64,000 bases of DNA from Aquilaria yunnanensis (taxonomy: Eukaryota; Streptophyta; Magnoliopsida; Malvales; Thymelaeaceae). Position 1 is the first letter of the stretch, and the number at the start of each line of letters is the position of its first letter. A program made the translations under genes and the position numbers. The stretch lies in the NCBI GenBank assembly GCA_039654915.1, contig CM077596.1, positions 49,350,501-49,414,500 on the forward strand. Reading direction: 5' to 3'. This document shows, one piece after another, positions 22,340-33,027 of this stretch. A model generated the notes under the pieces. That model was given only the letters and a program-made list of their open reading frames with translations. It searched no databases and was not told where the DNA came from.

Positions 22340-22888
22340 CTATGAGTCGAGGGCTTGCTTCCCATCCAGTTTTCTTACAAGCTGGCAGACAGGGTCGTTT
22401 ACAGTCACATTCCCAAGACTGTAACGGTCTCGTTCTTTATGGTAAGTCCTCCACAATTTGACAATTTGACCTTGCACTTTTCCACAAGAATGCGTTTCAA
22501 GAGTCTCTCGGATATCTTCCAGAGATTCCTTACGCAGGCCATTCTTAATGAATTTTCTTTTATCTTCACGATTTGTGGAGATGTATCCTAAAGAGCGACA
22601 TTTAGTATTACAATTCCATCGCCCACATTTATAACAGACGCCTAGTCTCTTTGCTCTTCGCCTTTTGGCATAACGGCTTTTACCTAAACCGGGCATGCGG
22701 GGCATAAATGCATCTGAAACTTCACCCGCCAAACGGACCTTAGCTTCAATTATCCACTGCACATTATCGGGAATGCCTTTGCGTGTAAAAACTCTGATTC
22801 TTTCACATCTAGCAAGGTAGATCTTTTTAAGGACTTTTATTGGAAGGGATGGAAAGTATTTTCGCAGTGCAGAAAGAGTAGAATCCAT
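22340..22888 (-). CDS. CRP-b: 182-aa basic zinc-finger protein, carlavirus CRP-like (element C)
   Basis: Intact; ATG at 22888. Basic run KRRRAKR at 75-81 and Cys at 85, 88, 93 and 97 (CYKCGRWNCNTKC). It is the most divergent CRP-b of the window (FTRKGIPDNVQWIIEAK in place of FMHKGIPDNVRWLIEAK). TATA box 22968-22976, about 80 bp from the ATG. Its gene neighbours are CRP-a upstream and broken CRP-c downstream. Confidence 0.65.
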   Translation of the reverse strand: MDSTLSALRKYFPSLPIKVLKKIYLARCERIRVFTRKGIPDNVQWIIEAKVRLAGEVSDAFMPRMPGLGKSRYAKRRRAKRLGVCYKCGRWNCNTKCRSLGYISTNREDKRKFIKNGLRKESLEDIRETLETHSCGKVQGQIVKLWRTYHKERDRYSLGNVTVNDPVCQLVRKLDGKQALDS

Positions 22889-23134
22889 TGATGAGAGAAG
22901 AATTTGAGAGATGATGGAAAGGAATTAGTTATTGAAGGAAACTTAGATAACCGACTGGAAGAACATGCATTTATAGCGATGAAATGGATAACGTGTCGAT
23001 TACACTTACGGGAGCAAATACATTATTAAAAGAAAAATGGAAAATTTTAAATATGATAAATTGTATGTACAGTGATTGTGACTGTGGCTCACATCTTCCA
23101 CTGGTTTTACGTCCAGTAACGGGATTAATGGCTT

Positions 23135-23683
23135 CTATGAGTCGAGGATTTGCTTCCCATCCAGTTTTCTTACAAGCTGACAAATAGGGTCGTTTAACGT
23201 CAGATTCCCGGGACTGTATCGTTCTCGTTCTTCATGAAAAATGCTCCACAAACCAAGTAGTTCACGTTGCACAGATCCACAAGAATGCGTCTCAAGAGTC
23301 AATTGGATATCATCCAACGAGTCTTTACTCAAGCCATTCTTAATGAATCGTATTTTATCTTCTCGATTATCAGAGATCATCCCTAAAGAACGACATTTAG
23401 TATTACAAGTCCACCGTCCACATTTATGGCAGACTTGTAACCTTTTCGCTCTTCGCTTTTTGGCATAAGAGCTTTTGCCTATACCAGGCATGTGAGACAC
23501 AAATGCCTCTGGGATTTCACCTGCTAGACGAACCTTGGCTTCGATTAACCACCGCACATCTTCAGGGATTCCTTTGTGCATCAGAACTCTTAATCGTTCA
23601 CAGCGAACTTGGTAGATCTTTTTGAGGATGTTCATTGGGAGAGAAGGGAAATACTTTCGCAAGGCGGAAAAAGTAGGATCCAT
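23135..23683 (-). CDS. CRP-a: 182-aa basic zinc-finger protein, carlavirus CRP-like (element C)
   Basis: Intact; ATG at 23683. N-terminal LRKYFPSLPMNILKKIYQVR, then SHMPGIGKSSYAKKRRAKRL, then CHKCGRWTCNTKC (Cys 85, 88, 93, 97). The C-terminal part carries THSCGSVQ and ends KLDGKQILDS. It is the first CRP of the cassette. Its upstream region lacks the CTATAAAT box of the others and has an A-rich TATA-like run near 23818-23832. Likely nuclear, from the basic run; the function is inferred from resemblance only. Confidence 0.65.
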   Translation of the reverse strand: MDPTFSALRKYFPSLPMNILKKIYQVRCERLRVLMHKGIPEDVRWLIEAKVRLAGEIPEAFVSHMPGIGKSSYAKKRRAKRLQVCHKCGRWTCNTKCRSLGMISDNREDKIRFIKNGLSKDSLDDIQLTLETHSCGSVQRELLGLWSIFHEERERYSPGNLTLNDPICQLVRKLDGKQILDS

Positions 23684-26600
23684 TTTCTAGGAGGAAGTAA
23701 AAGAAAGAAGGGGTGAAGGAATCAGTTATTATGGGCAACTGAGAGAATCGACTTGAGAGTCACGGAGTACCGTATCCGCCGTTTAACCGGAAAAGTAGAT
23801 CCTACTTCATTTTGATAGATATTTTTTTTTATCCGTTGATCCAGTCCTCGATTATTGAATCCATTGTCCGCTTTTGACAAAGTTTCAACGACAATATTTC
23901 TTGATGTCTGCCTTATCTTTGACCACAGCTATCTCTTATCTTGGATGCTGCTAAGCTGGCATCAATCCTGTCCTTCCAGGTGTAGCCTCGATTATTGAAT
24001 CAATTGCCAAGCTTTTGACAATATTGTCTACTTTATCCTTTTTGATATCTGCCTTATCCTTGGCTATAGCTATCTCCTATTTTGGATACTACTAGCTGAT
24101 GTCAATCCTGCCCTTCCAGGTGTAGTCTCGATTATTGAATCAATTGCCAGGCTTTTGACATATTGTCTACCTTATCCTTGAATTCCTGATGCGGGTTGGT
24201 CCCGCATATTAGCTGTGTATCCAGTGATAGATTGGTAAGAGCTGATATTATTGAGATCTCAGCTTATACTGCTGTAACGGTGCGGTGGATGTGTTTCCCA
24301 TTTGATTCCTATCGTGTAAAAATCATGCATGCATGATGTGAAATGCATGAATGCAAAGCATGTGTAATTGATGGTTCTTTTTTTTTTATTTTTTATTTTT
24401 ATTTATATTTATTTTTTTATTTTTTATTTTTTTTGGATTGATCTAGTTCTTCATATCTTTGCTTTACTGGATCCTCTTTATAATTGCCTTCTTGGACTAT
24501 CATTGAATCTCTTTATGCTTTCCAGCTTTTGTTCACTGCCTCAAAAGCCCAACTCTTTTCAAAATCCCCTTTCTTTGACTTGTTCTTGAATTTTGGCCTC
24601 AATTTTTTTAAAGTTGGCCCGCCTCATAATTTATATCTCTTTCGGGTACTCATCCATTGTCATGGATTTGATACCATCAAAGGCTTTACTTTCAATGTCT
24701 GCTTTGCCCATTTTCTTCTGGCCGTGCCGACACTTGTTTACCCCCATGTTACAGTCCGAATGATTGCTCTTCCTTAGACTCAGGTTCTGATCCATAAGAC
24801 TTGCCCTCTTGTCTATTGAGCTTCTTTCTTGGCAGTACTTTTCTTGCGCTTAGTAGAGACTACTTTGCCCCCTTGATTATGGTGTTTATGTGGAAAGAGA
24901 TATCATCTCGCCTTTGATTTAATAGAAGGTTGAGGATTTTTAGACCTTTGTGATGGCACTTGATCGTAAATTTCTCTTACAAGAACCACATCTTATTAAA
25001 GAAAGACTCAAGCTATCTCCTTACTTTTAAGTCTACATACATTAATGAATAATGGTTTGGCCTTAAAGAAAAACTTTCATCAATTTTCAAAGCTTGACAA
25101 AGTAATTTACGGTCTTTGTTTTCAATTAAAATGTCCTGCCATTCTTCCCTTTCCAACTCGAAGACATAAACTGTGCAAGGCAATAAGGTAGAAACATGAT
25201 TCACAATAATAGCCTTTTAACTGAATGAGGATGATATCGAGAGGTAAATGTTAGGTGTGAGGAAAGTTAAGTCTGAATGTTTTTTTTTTTTTGTGGCAGT
25301 CTTTTAGCTGAATGAGAATGATATTAAGAGGTAAATATTAGGTCTGAATAAAGTTAAGTTTGAGTGGTGTGAAAGAAGGGTCTTTTAATACTACTCGTGA
25401 GCAAATTTGATTATGGTGAAAAACTCAATAGTGATGACCTCAAACTTGCCACTCTTTCCAGAAAGTTAGACCTCATCTGTTGCCCCCCAACTATTGTGAT
25501 CTTTATGCATGCTTGGTTTGAGGGTTGCTTTTGTGTTCTAAACCGCCTTTGCAGGTTTTCAGTCTAGAATCCATAGCTCACTTTTTTTCTTTCTTTTTTT
25601 TTTTTTCTAGTTTGAGCCCTTTTTCCTCTTTTTTTTTTTTGTTTTTTTTGTTTTTTTGTGTGAGCTATGGTGATAACATACTTGATAACTCTCTTGAAGT
25701 GAGATGACTCAAGTGACCTTGCTTGCTCGTGCTTGTTCTCAGTTCTTTTTGGTTTTGAATTTTCCCTTGTTGGCTTTTTGGTGGAAGGGATGAACTTTTT
25801 CCTTTTCGGAGTTTTTGTTACAGAGAACCGAGATCATAGCCTTTTTGAAATGAGATGATTCAAGTGGCTTTATTTGCTTCTCAGTCTCTTTTTTTTTTTT
25901 TGGATTTTTTTTTCTTGTTTGGATTTTCTCTTTAATGGCTTTTGATGGAAGGGAGGAACTTCTTTCCTTTGTTGGAATTTGTGTTGTGGAAAACTGAGAA
26001 TTTTTTTTTGTATTGAGCATTTGTGAGAATTGGGAGGCCACTGAAGTCATTTAATATGAGAGCTAACTTCTTTGGAAGTTAATCCCGGACTCCTTGCAAG
26101 GATGTTGATAACCACTGTGAATTCTTTTTGAGGGTTGAGGTGCAACATATGAAATCCTTCTTACTAGATTTGGCAGCACTTTCAAGATCATTACTATCAA
26201 ATTTTCCTTAACTTTTTATTTTCACCCACGAGTAGTATCATTTAGAAAGCAAAGTATGATAGCAATAATGGATAGTATAATGGAAAGGAGTGAGAGATGG
26301 ATGTAAAAACAGAATTTTTGGTAAGAAGTGATAGAATGTGTAGGTGTAATAATTGAATTTTTGGTAAAAATTGGTACAATATGTAGATGTAATAATGGAA
26401 TTAAAAAGTGGTATAATGTACACGTAACATCTTTTTGTTAGAGAACAAAAAGAATTACCAGTTGTCAAAAAGTAAAGTGTGATGGCAATAATAGATAGTA
26501 TAATGGCAAAGAGTGTAAAAATGGAAAGTAGTAGAATGCACGCATTACATCTTTTTGTTGTACCAGAAAGAATACCAGGTGTCCATCTAACAAAGACTAC

Positions 26601-26904
26601 ACCCTAGATTCTGGACTAAATTTAGGAGATTTTTACTATTAGATTACTTTTGCAAGCTTTCAAAGATACAAGTTTATTCAAAGGATTCCCTGTCATTCGA
26701 AAATGTATGCGGACTGTTAGGTCAGATCTGACTTGGAGCCCTTCCAAAATCAATGTAATTCCAGCTCAAAATCTTCACTTTCAATTATCAATCACATCAT
26801 GGCCTAGCAACTTAGACTCGACCAACTGTTGGACCTTGAGTTTCAGCACCACAGACTTTTCAGTTACATTTGGGATTTGGGTCACACCAACTTGGAAGAG
26901 AAGG
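23684..26904 (-). other. Element C region between gag and cargo
   Basis: It holds the CRP-a promoter with degenerate 150-bp blocks (23830-24230), the 54-aa small ORF (24631-24795), the ATG-less frame (25013-25204), low-complexity A/T runs (25575-26010), an A-rich unconserved ORF (25739-26050), repeated GTATAATGG-type blocks (26230-26560) and, at 26640-26904, non-coding sequence right after the gag/protease stop. No RT or integrase sequence is seen, which is where pol would lie. Confidence 0.65.
24631..24795 (-). CDS. Conserved 54-aa small basic ORF (element C)
   Basis: ATG at 24795, TAA at 24631-24633. Same length and frame as in A, B and D, with replacements such as Met/Leu, Tyr/Cys and His/Gln against B. 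Central CRHGQKKMGK. Unknown function; position suggests a short first cargo gene. Confidence 0.45.
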   Translation of the reverse strand: MDQNLSLRKSNHSDCNMGVNKCRHGQKKMGKADIESKAFDGIKSMTMDEYPKEI

Positions 26905-29103
26905 TCACTTGGCCTTTGCTACTATTGATATAGATGATAGCAGAATGCCTTCTTCAGCAAAGACTGTGATTAACTTTCCTTCAAAAATGAATTTCATTTT
27001 TTGGTGTAATGAGGAGGGAATTGCTCCGGCCATATGAATCCATGGTCTTCCCAACAGACAAGTATAAGAAGGATTAATGTCCATAACTTGGAATGTGATA
27101 TGAAAGACACAAGGGCCGATCTCTATTGGCAGCTCTATTTTTCCGACGACATTTCTATTCGTCCCGTCAAATGCTTGAATAGTGATATGACTGTAGTTGA
27201 GGTATGATGAGTCTATACCAAACTTGTGTAAGGTCTCAATTGGCATTATGTTTAGAGCTGACCCATTATCAACAATAACTCTAGTCATAGTTCGATCTTT
27301 GTATTTAACCGAAATATATAGAGCCTTAGAGTGACCCCTTCCTTCTGCTGGTATCTCATCGTCAGTGAATGTGATGAGATTCTGTGCGGTGATGTTGTTG
27401 ACGAGGTGGTCAAAATTATTCACTGAAATATCTGGCTCAACATAGGCCTTATTCAAGACTTTGAGGAGGGTTTCTCGATGAGCATCAGAGCTTATGAGTA
27501 GTGAAAGTATGGAGATCTTTGTTGGCAGGTGGTTTAACTGCTCCACGGCACTGTACTCACTTTGCTTCATGAGTTTGAGGAACTCAGTAGTTTGTTCATC
27601 TGTCACCTCTTGAGACATCTTTTGCTCTTTAGATGTATCTGTATCTAGAGGTTCACTTGTTGGGTCTGTGACGTTCTTATCTTGTCGAAGCTTGTACATT
27701 TGTTCTGGAGAGTAACATGGACCACTTCTAGTCATACTCCTAACTTCTAACGGAGTTGATGTGATGTTGGAAGTGTAATCATGGCTCCATGGAACAGCAT
27801 TGTCTGATTTGTAGAGGAATGACCTCGGGACTCGAGTTCTTAAAGGCTTGACAATAGATTTTGAAATTGGTATAACTAGTGGTTTTGGCGTAGCATTGAC
27901 TTCCCGTTTTTTAGTGATCACATTTACATCATCATCTTTATCCGACGTAGAAATGATGAGTTGGGATGAGTCCATGAGCCTTTGTAGACTTTCACGGAAT
28001 TCTGAGCATTCTTGGATAGAATGACTTTTACTGTCATGAAAGTCACACCAGTCCTCATCTTTGACTTCTTCATGTTTAAAAGAAGACTTCCGGATGATAA
28101 CCCCTTCTTTTAGAAGGCATGAATATACATGCTTAAGAGGGGTTATGATATCGTTGACTGACTTCTTTATCGGCTGGTGTTCTTTTATCATATTGACTGG
28201 TTTTGCTTGATGAGGCGGCAATGGATTGTGAGTGACGTTTGGTTCATCGGAAAAGTCCAACCACTTTGACTCGATTAATTGTTGAACTATACGCTTCAAT
28301 GCCATGCAGTTTTCCAAGCCATGGCCTGGAACGCCATCATGATATGGGCAGGTAATGTTAGGGTCATACCACCTTGGATATGGGGGTTTGAATGGCTTTG
28401 TAGGAATTGGACGGATAAATTGTCTTTCGATGAGTTTTGGGTATAACTCAGTATAAGTCATGGAAATTGGTGTGAAAACTTCTCTTGGTCTTGGTGCAGG
28501 TACTGGAGGAGTAGGAGCAGGTGGCCATGACTGATTAGGTCTGTTAAAAGGATAATTGTTGGGCCTATTGGAAGGATAATCATTGGGCCTATTTGGAGGA
28601 TAATTATTGGGCCTATTCAGAGGATAATCATTGGGCCTATTTAGAGGATAATCATTGGGCCTATTTGGAAGGTAATTATCGGGCCCATTGGCAAAATAGG
28701 ATAGGTGAGGTCCGATAGCCACCGTATCCACGAGGGGAATCCTTCTTCCGCGTCCTATTTGTTGTACTTCGTCATCTTTTCTTCTGGATGGTCCTCCTCT
28801 TTTTATAGGATTATTAAAGGATTCAGCAATATTCCCAGTCCTAATCTCATGCTCGATTCTTTCTCCAGACATGACAATGTTAGAAAAATTAGTTGCCGAA
28901 TTGCCAATGAGTTCGTCATAATATAGGTACTTCAATGTCTGGACAAACAAAGTGACCATTTCTCTTTCTGTCATGGGTGGCTGAACTTGTGCTTCTTGAA
29001 TTGCTTTCGCCTTGATTAGCTCGATCAATTGTCTCATTTGTTCGGCCATACTTTCTATCTTGGACTCTATCTTTATGAGACGTCCTTCGATTTGTTCTGC
29101 CAT
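26905..29103 (-). CDS. gag: Ty3/gypsy gag-protease ORF, 732 aa (element C)
   Basis: ATG at 29103. In order: predicted coiled coil (1-36), the tail of the retrotransposon gag domain (about 38-96, VQPPMTEREMVTLFVQTL), an NRPN-DYP repeat tract (145-192), two CHHC zinc knuckles (C252-H255-H261-C266 and C353-H356-H361-C366), and a retropepsin with DNGS at 612-615 and LLGRPW near 683. It ends soon after the protease, before any RT. Most of the gag domain normally found between the coiled coil and VQPP is missing, so this is an internally deleted gag. It would package RNA only with help from a complete relative. Confidence 0.85.
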   Translation of the reverse strand: MAEQIEGRLIKIESKIESMAEQMRQLIELIKAKAIQEAQVQPPMTEREMVTLFVQTLKYLYYDELIGNSATNFSNIVMSGERIEHEIRTGNIAESFNNPIKRGGPSRRKDDEVQQIGRGRRIPLVDTVAIGPHLSYFANGPDNYLPNRPNDYPLNRPNDYPLNRPNNYPPNRPNDYPSNRPNNYPFNRPNQSWPPAPTPPVPAPRPREVFTPISMTYTELYPKLIERQFIRPIPTKPFKPPYPRWYDPNITCPYHDGVPGHGLENCMALKRIVQQLIESKWLDFSDEPNVTHNPLPPHQAKPVNMIKEHQPIKKSVNDIITPLKHVYSCLLKEGVIIRKSSFKHEEVKDEDWCDFHDSKSHSIQECSEFRESLQRLMDSSQLIISTSDKDDDVNVITKKREVNATPKPLVIPISKSIVKPLRTRVPRSFLYKSDNAVPWSHDYTSNITSTPLEVRSMTRSGPCYSPEQMYKLRQDKNVTDPTSEPLDTDTSKEQKMSQEVTDEQTTEFLKLMKQSEYSAVEQLNHLPTKISILSLLISSDAHRETLLKVLNKAYVEPDISVNNFDHLVNNITAQNLITFTDDEIPAEGRGHSKALYISVKYKDRTMTRVIVDNGSALNIMPIETLHKFGIDSSYLNYSHITIQAFDGTNRNVVGKIELPIEIGPCVFHITFQVMDINPSYTCLLGRPWIHMAGAIPSSLHQKMKFIFEGKLITVFAEEGILLSSISIVAKAK

Positions 29104-29835
29104 TAATCTTATTTGGAGCCGAATTGAATATCGGTGTCGAGGTCCAATTTTATCCTTTTAAAAGTAAGGTATATTTTATTAGATCCTATGTGTATGTGAT
29201 TGATGCAATGGATGCATGTAGGAAAAATGAGATTATGTTTTTATCAGACTTTGTATACACGTGATTGATGTAATGGATGTATGCAACGAGATTATGTTTT
29301 TATCAGACTTTATATGCACGTGATTAATGTAATGGATGTATGCAATGAGATTATGTTTTTATCAAATTTTATATGCGTGTGATTGATGTAATGAAATGCA
29401 TGCAATGAGATTATTTTTATCAGACTTTATATGCACGTGATTAATGTAATGGAATGCATGCAATGAGTGAGTTTGCTTATCCAATATCATGGAACTTCAA
29501 GACTTTTAGTTGTTATTAAAAAGACCAAAAAGTTAGCATAGTTTGATGCGTGGTTTTGATGCATGAAGAATATTTGCACAAAACAGAAGTATAACAAAAG
29601 AAAGATAAGTTTATTAATAACTTAAATAGCAATTAACAACTCATGAACTATTATGGAAAAATGAGTTAAAACCATAAATACGAAAATAAAAGTGTAGAGC
29701 AACAACACAGCATAACAAGGATATGCTTATGGCGTTGGTAAATGGGAGGAATACTATGGTTAGTTCTATGGTTAAGTGGGGAGTTCTATATGCATAAGGT
29801 GGCTTATCAAAAAGGCAAGGGATAGTTCCCGAATC

Positions 29836-29858
29836 CCGTCACTAAATTATAGTGACGG
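29836..29858 (-). promoter_or_regulatory. Leader stem-loop (element C)
   Basis: Perfect 9-bp arms CCGTCACTA / TAGTGACGG around AATTA, extended outward by GAATC/GATTC pairing. Also at 34598-34620 (B, perfect) and 60887-60909 (D, one mismatch). Its place between primer-binding site and gag suits a packaging or dimerisation signal; that role is a guess. Confidence 0.5.
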
Positions 29859-29880
29859 CCCGATTCCTTACCCTCTAGGG

Positions 29881-30081
29881 TTAATGTAAGGAATGGATTA
29901 ATTCGAGTCGTAGCTTTTCGTGGGCCCATGCAGAGACTAACCGTCTCAGAAGGCAATACACTACTTTGCTACTTTGAAACCGGTGAAGGCTTGGAGACCA
30001 TGGCCTCACAAGGACAACAACACCAATTCCGCTTAGAAAGAATCGTGTTCGATTTAAGTAAGCTCGGGTATAGAGCTTCAT
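29881..30081 (-). CDS. Leader ORF upstream of gag, 66 aa (element C)
   Basis: ATG at 30081. The downstream part (FLSGIGVVVLxRPWSPSL, then VYCLLRRLVSAWAHEKLRL) is shared with the leader ORFs of D (60926-61144) and of the unit right of A (46938-47156). Those use a different ATG and a small indel, yet end in the same frame. In B the frame has a TGA. It is probably a translated upstream ORF or a remnant; unknown family. Confidence 0.35.
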   Translation of the reverse strand: MKLYTRAYLNRTRFFLSGIGVVVLVRPWSPSLHRFQSSKVVYCLLRRLVSAWAHEKLRLELIHSLH

Positions 30082-30194
30082 ATTGTGAATCCATAATGCA
30101 TGTTTTCGCTAAGTAAATATAGCATATAAAAATCCACATAATAAGCAAAGTAAATTAAAACAAATCAACTTTAGGCTCGACTCACTAACGTCGA

Positions 30195-30213
30195 GTCCCC
30201 AGTGGAGTCGCCA
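30195..30213 (-). other. Primer-binding site of element C
   Basis: In sense, TGGCGACTCCACTGGGGAC begins 3 nt after the 5' LTR. It starts with TGG, complementary to a tRNA CCA end, and resembles the tRNA-Arg-type site of Ogre/Tat elements (from memory). Also at 34957-34975 (B), 61245-61263 (D) and 46819-46837 (unit right of A). Confidence 0.8.
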
Positions 30214-30216
30214 AGC

Positions 30217-32617
30217 TGTGGCAACGTGCGGGTCGTTTTCGGGAGTCGCCACCAATCAGTTTTCTTAGGTCGATTGGTCACCTTAAAATTGGTCTGCGAG
30301 AGTTCGGGGATCGGGAGTACGGTTACGTTAAAACAACTTTGTTAAAACGCCCAAAAATTGGCACCTTAGTTGATTTTAATTTTGTTTTGCTTTGCTTTTA
30401 AATAATTCTCAGTTAATTTTCAAAATTAGAAATTTTAACTGGATTAGTCGAAATGTGGATTTTTAAATTAATTAATTTGTATGAAATTTTATACTTCCGA
30501 ACCATGGACTCTGCCGAGTCATTTGGACACGGAAGATTTTTGATTCCGAACCATGGACTCTGCCGAGTCATTTGGACACGGAATTTGGTGAACTTTTAAA
30601 TAATTTTATTTAATTTATTTATTTTAAAAAGTTTGATATTTTCCAAACCGTAGATCCTGCCGGATCATCCGGATATGGAAATTAAATTTAATTTATTGTT
30701 AGTTATATAATTATTAATTTTATGGAATTAATTATTAGTTTAATTACTAATTCGTAATTCTTTTTGTTATAGAATTTTTAGATAAAAAATTTTATTTTTT
30801 ATTTTCTTTTCTTTTCTTTTTCTTGTCTTTCTTATCTTTTTCTTATCTTGTTTTAGTTTTCTTTTTGTTTTCTTGTTTAATGAAAAATATTTATTATTTT
30901 AGTGGATTTAAAAGTTATATTTTAAATAAATCAGTAAAATATAAAGTCTTAATTTTCATGTATTTTTTTTAAACAGGTTTTATTTTTATTTTTTATTATT
31001 TTTACTGGATAAAAATAACTATTAAAATTAATTTTAACTTTTTGTTATCTTTAAAGAATTAAAAACATGTATATAAAAATAAAAATAATTGGCTTTTTTT
31101 TAAAAATGATTTTTATTAGCCTTAATAATTAATTACAAAATAATCTTCTTTTAATTTTCATTTATTTATTAATTAGTAAAGGGTAAAGGTGAATTAAATA
31201 AAAAAATTATATAAAGAAAAAAAAATTAATAATAATAAAGTGGGGCTTTTTGGCCATCCACTTTAAAAATAATAATAAATGTTAGCAAAGTTAATTAAAT
31301 TAATTGTTAAACAATAATAATAAAAAGTTAGTCAAGTTAATTAAATTAATTAATTAACCACAATAATAAAAAGTTAGCCAAGTTAATTAAATTAATTAAT
31401 TAACAACAGTAAAAAGTTAGCCAAGTTAATTAAATTAATTAATTAACAACAATAATAAAAAGTTAGCCAAATTAATTAAATTAATTAACAACAATAAATA
31501 AAAAGTTAGCCAAATTAATTAAATTAATTAACAACAATAAATAAAAAGTTAGCCAAATTAATTAAATTAATTAATTAACAAAAATAATAAAAAGCTAGCC
31601 AAGTTAATTAAATTAATTAATTAACAACAATAATAAAAGTTAATTAATTGTTAACAACAATTATAAAAGTTAGTAATAATGCAAAAATTAAAAGGTTAGT
31701 AACAATAATAGTATTAAAAGTTAGTTGTTAGTAAGTTAATAACAACAATAAAAAAAGGGGTTAGTAATAAACAAATAATAAACAAACAAGTAAAAATTAA
31801 AAGGGTTAGTAATTAATTCTGCAAGAATAAAATACAAAGTTAGTGACCAAAGTGAAAGAAATTGAAAAGATGAAGGATTAAATGAGAGTTGTACCCTTGA
31901 TTTTAAATTCTGAATTCTGAGAAATGGAAACAGAGGGCGCGCGGGGGGAAGAAGATGGCTTAATCGTCAAAATGAAAAGTTTTGAGATTTTCTGAGGAAA
32001 GGAAGGAGAGCTAGGGACTAAGGCTGTAATTTTTTCTATTTTAAAAACGGAGCTCTAAGCTTTTCTTTCTATTTTTCTCTGTGTTCAGCACAAAATTTGG
32101 GGGGCTATTTATAGAGGAAGTTTGGCTGAACTATTGATGGATAAATTAATAAAAAATTTCAAACTTATCTTTTAAATTGGTAAAATGACAATTTTAGTCC
32201 TTTACGTCTCTCAGCCTCTGGATAAGTTCCTGAAGCTTCTGATTTTGACAATTTTGTCGTTTTCTGTCAATTTGAGCCAAAAACGTCGGCAGGCTCAAAA
32301 TTTTATGTGACAAACTACCAAATGCTCCTGGACCTTTTAGAATTTGTCAATTTTTTCCGAAACTTCTCAATTTTGTCATTTTTACCTCAAACTTTTAATT
32401 TTTTGTCATTTTTTTCATGAAATTTTATTTTATTTCAAACATACACATATTCACACATATATCATTTTAAATCAAATTTTCACAAAACAAAAATATATTT
32501 TAAACTAATTAAATTTTTTTAATAATAATAGTAATATATATTTTTTTTTAAATTAATTTTTTTTAATAAAATTTTTTTCAAAATTTTAAAACACCCGGAC
32601 GAAATTGGGTGTCAACA
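30217..32617 (-). repeat. Element C 5' LTR
   Basis: 2401 bp, same length as and no difference seen from 15778-18178. TATA box 32105-32114 (minus). Followed by the right target duplication GGCAG (32618-32622). Confidence 0.92.
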
Positions 32618-33027
32618 GGCAGCACTTTCAAGATCATTACTATCAAATTTCCCTTAACTTTTTATTTTCACCCACGAGTAGTATCATTTAGAAAGCAAAG
32701 TATGATAGCAATAATGGATAGTATAATGGAAAGAGTGTAAAAATGGAAAGTAGTAGAATGCACGCATCACATCTTTTTGTTGTACCAGAAAAAGAATAGC
32801 AGGTGTCCATTTAACAAAGACTACACCCTAGATTCTGGACTAAATCTAGGAGATTTTTACTATTAGATTACTTTTGCAAGCTTTCAAAGATACAAGTTTA
32901 TTCAAAGGATTCCCTGTCATTCGAAAATGTATGCAGACTGTTAGGTCAGATCTGACTTGGAGGCCTTCCAAAGTCAATGTAATTCTAGCTCGAAATCTTC
33001 ACTTTTCAATTATCAATCACATCGGGC
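32618..33027 (-). other. Element B sequence resuming after element C
   Basis: Continuation of B's post-gag region, matching 26166-26830 of C minus about 240 bp of repeats. A 68-codon plus-strand ORF here is antisense and not kept as a gene. Confidence 0.7.

Larger units (their letters stand above)
29104..30216 (-). other. Element C leader between primer-binding site and gag
   Basis: About 1.1 kb. It holds four tandem units of about 60 bp (29200-29470, with TATGCACGTGATTAATGTAA), a stem-loop at 29836-29858 and a 66-aa upstream ORF at 29881-30081. No other gene. Confidence 0.7.
15778..32617 (-). mobile_element. Element C: minus-strand cargo-bearing LTR retrotransposon, youngest datable copy
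   Basis: LTRs 15778-18178 and 30217-32617, both 2401 bp and identical as far as I can compare by eye. TSD GGCAG. Internal region 12,038 bp: polypurine tract at the left, primer-binding site at the right, gag/protease ORF of 732 aa, then small ORF, CRP-a, CRP-b, CRP-c (frameshift), LOG and 3' repeats in sense order. No RT, RNase H or integrase. It is inserted in element B. Confidence 0.92.

Noticed and set aside
26650..26928. Plus-strand ORF after gag in element C (68-aa versions in B and D)
   Set aside because: Antisense to the element, not conserved in length, no recognised motif.
29104..29880. Another long gene upstream of gag (Ogre-type ORF1)
   Set aside because: No long open frame; only 60-bp repeats and the short leader ORF.
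15778..32617. Pack-MULE or Helitron capture of host genes
   Set aside because: Boundaries are LTRs with primer-binding site, polypurine tract and 5-bp duplications.
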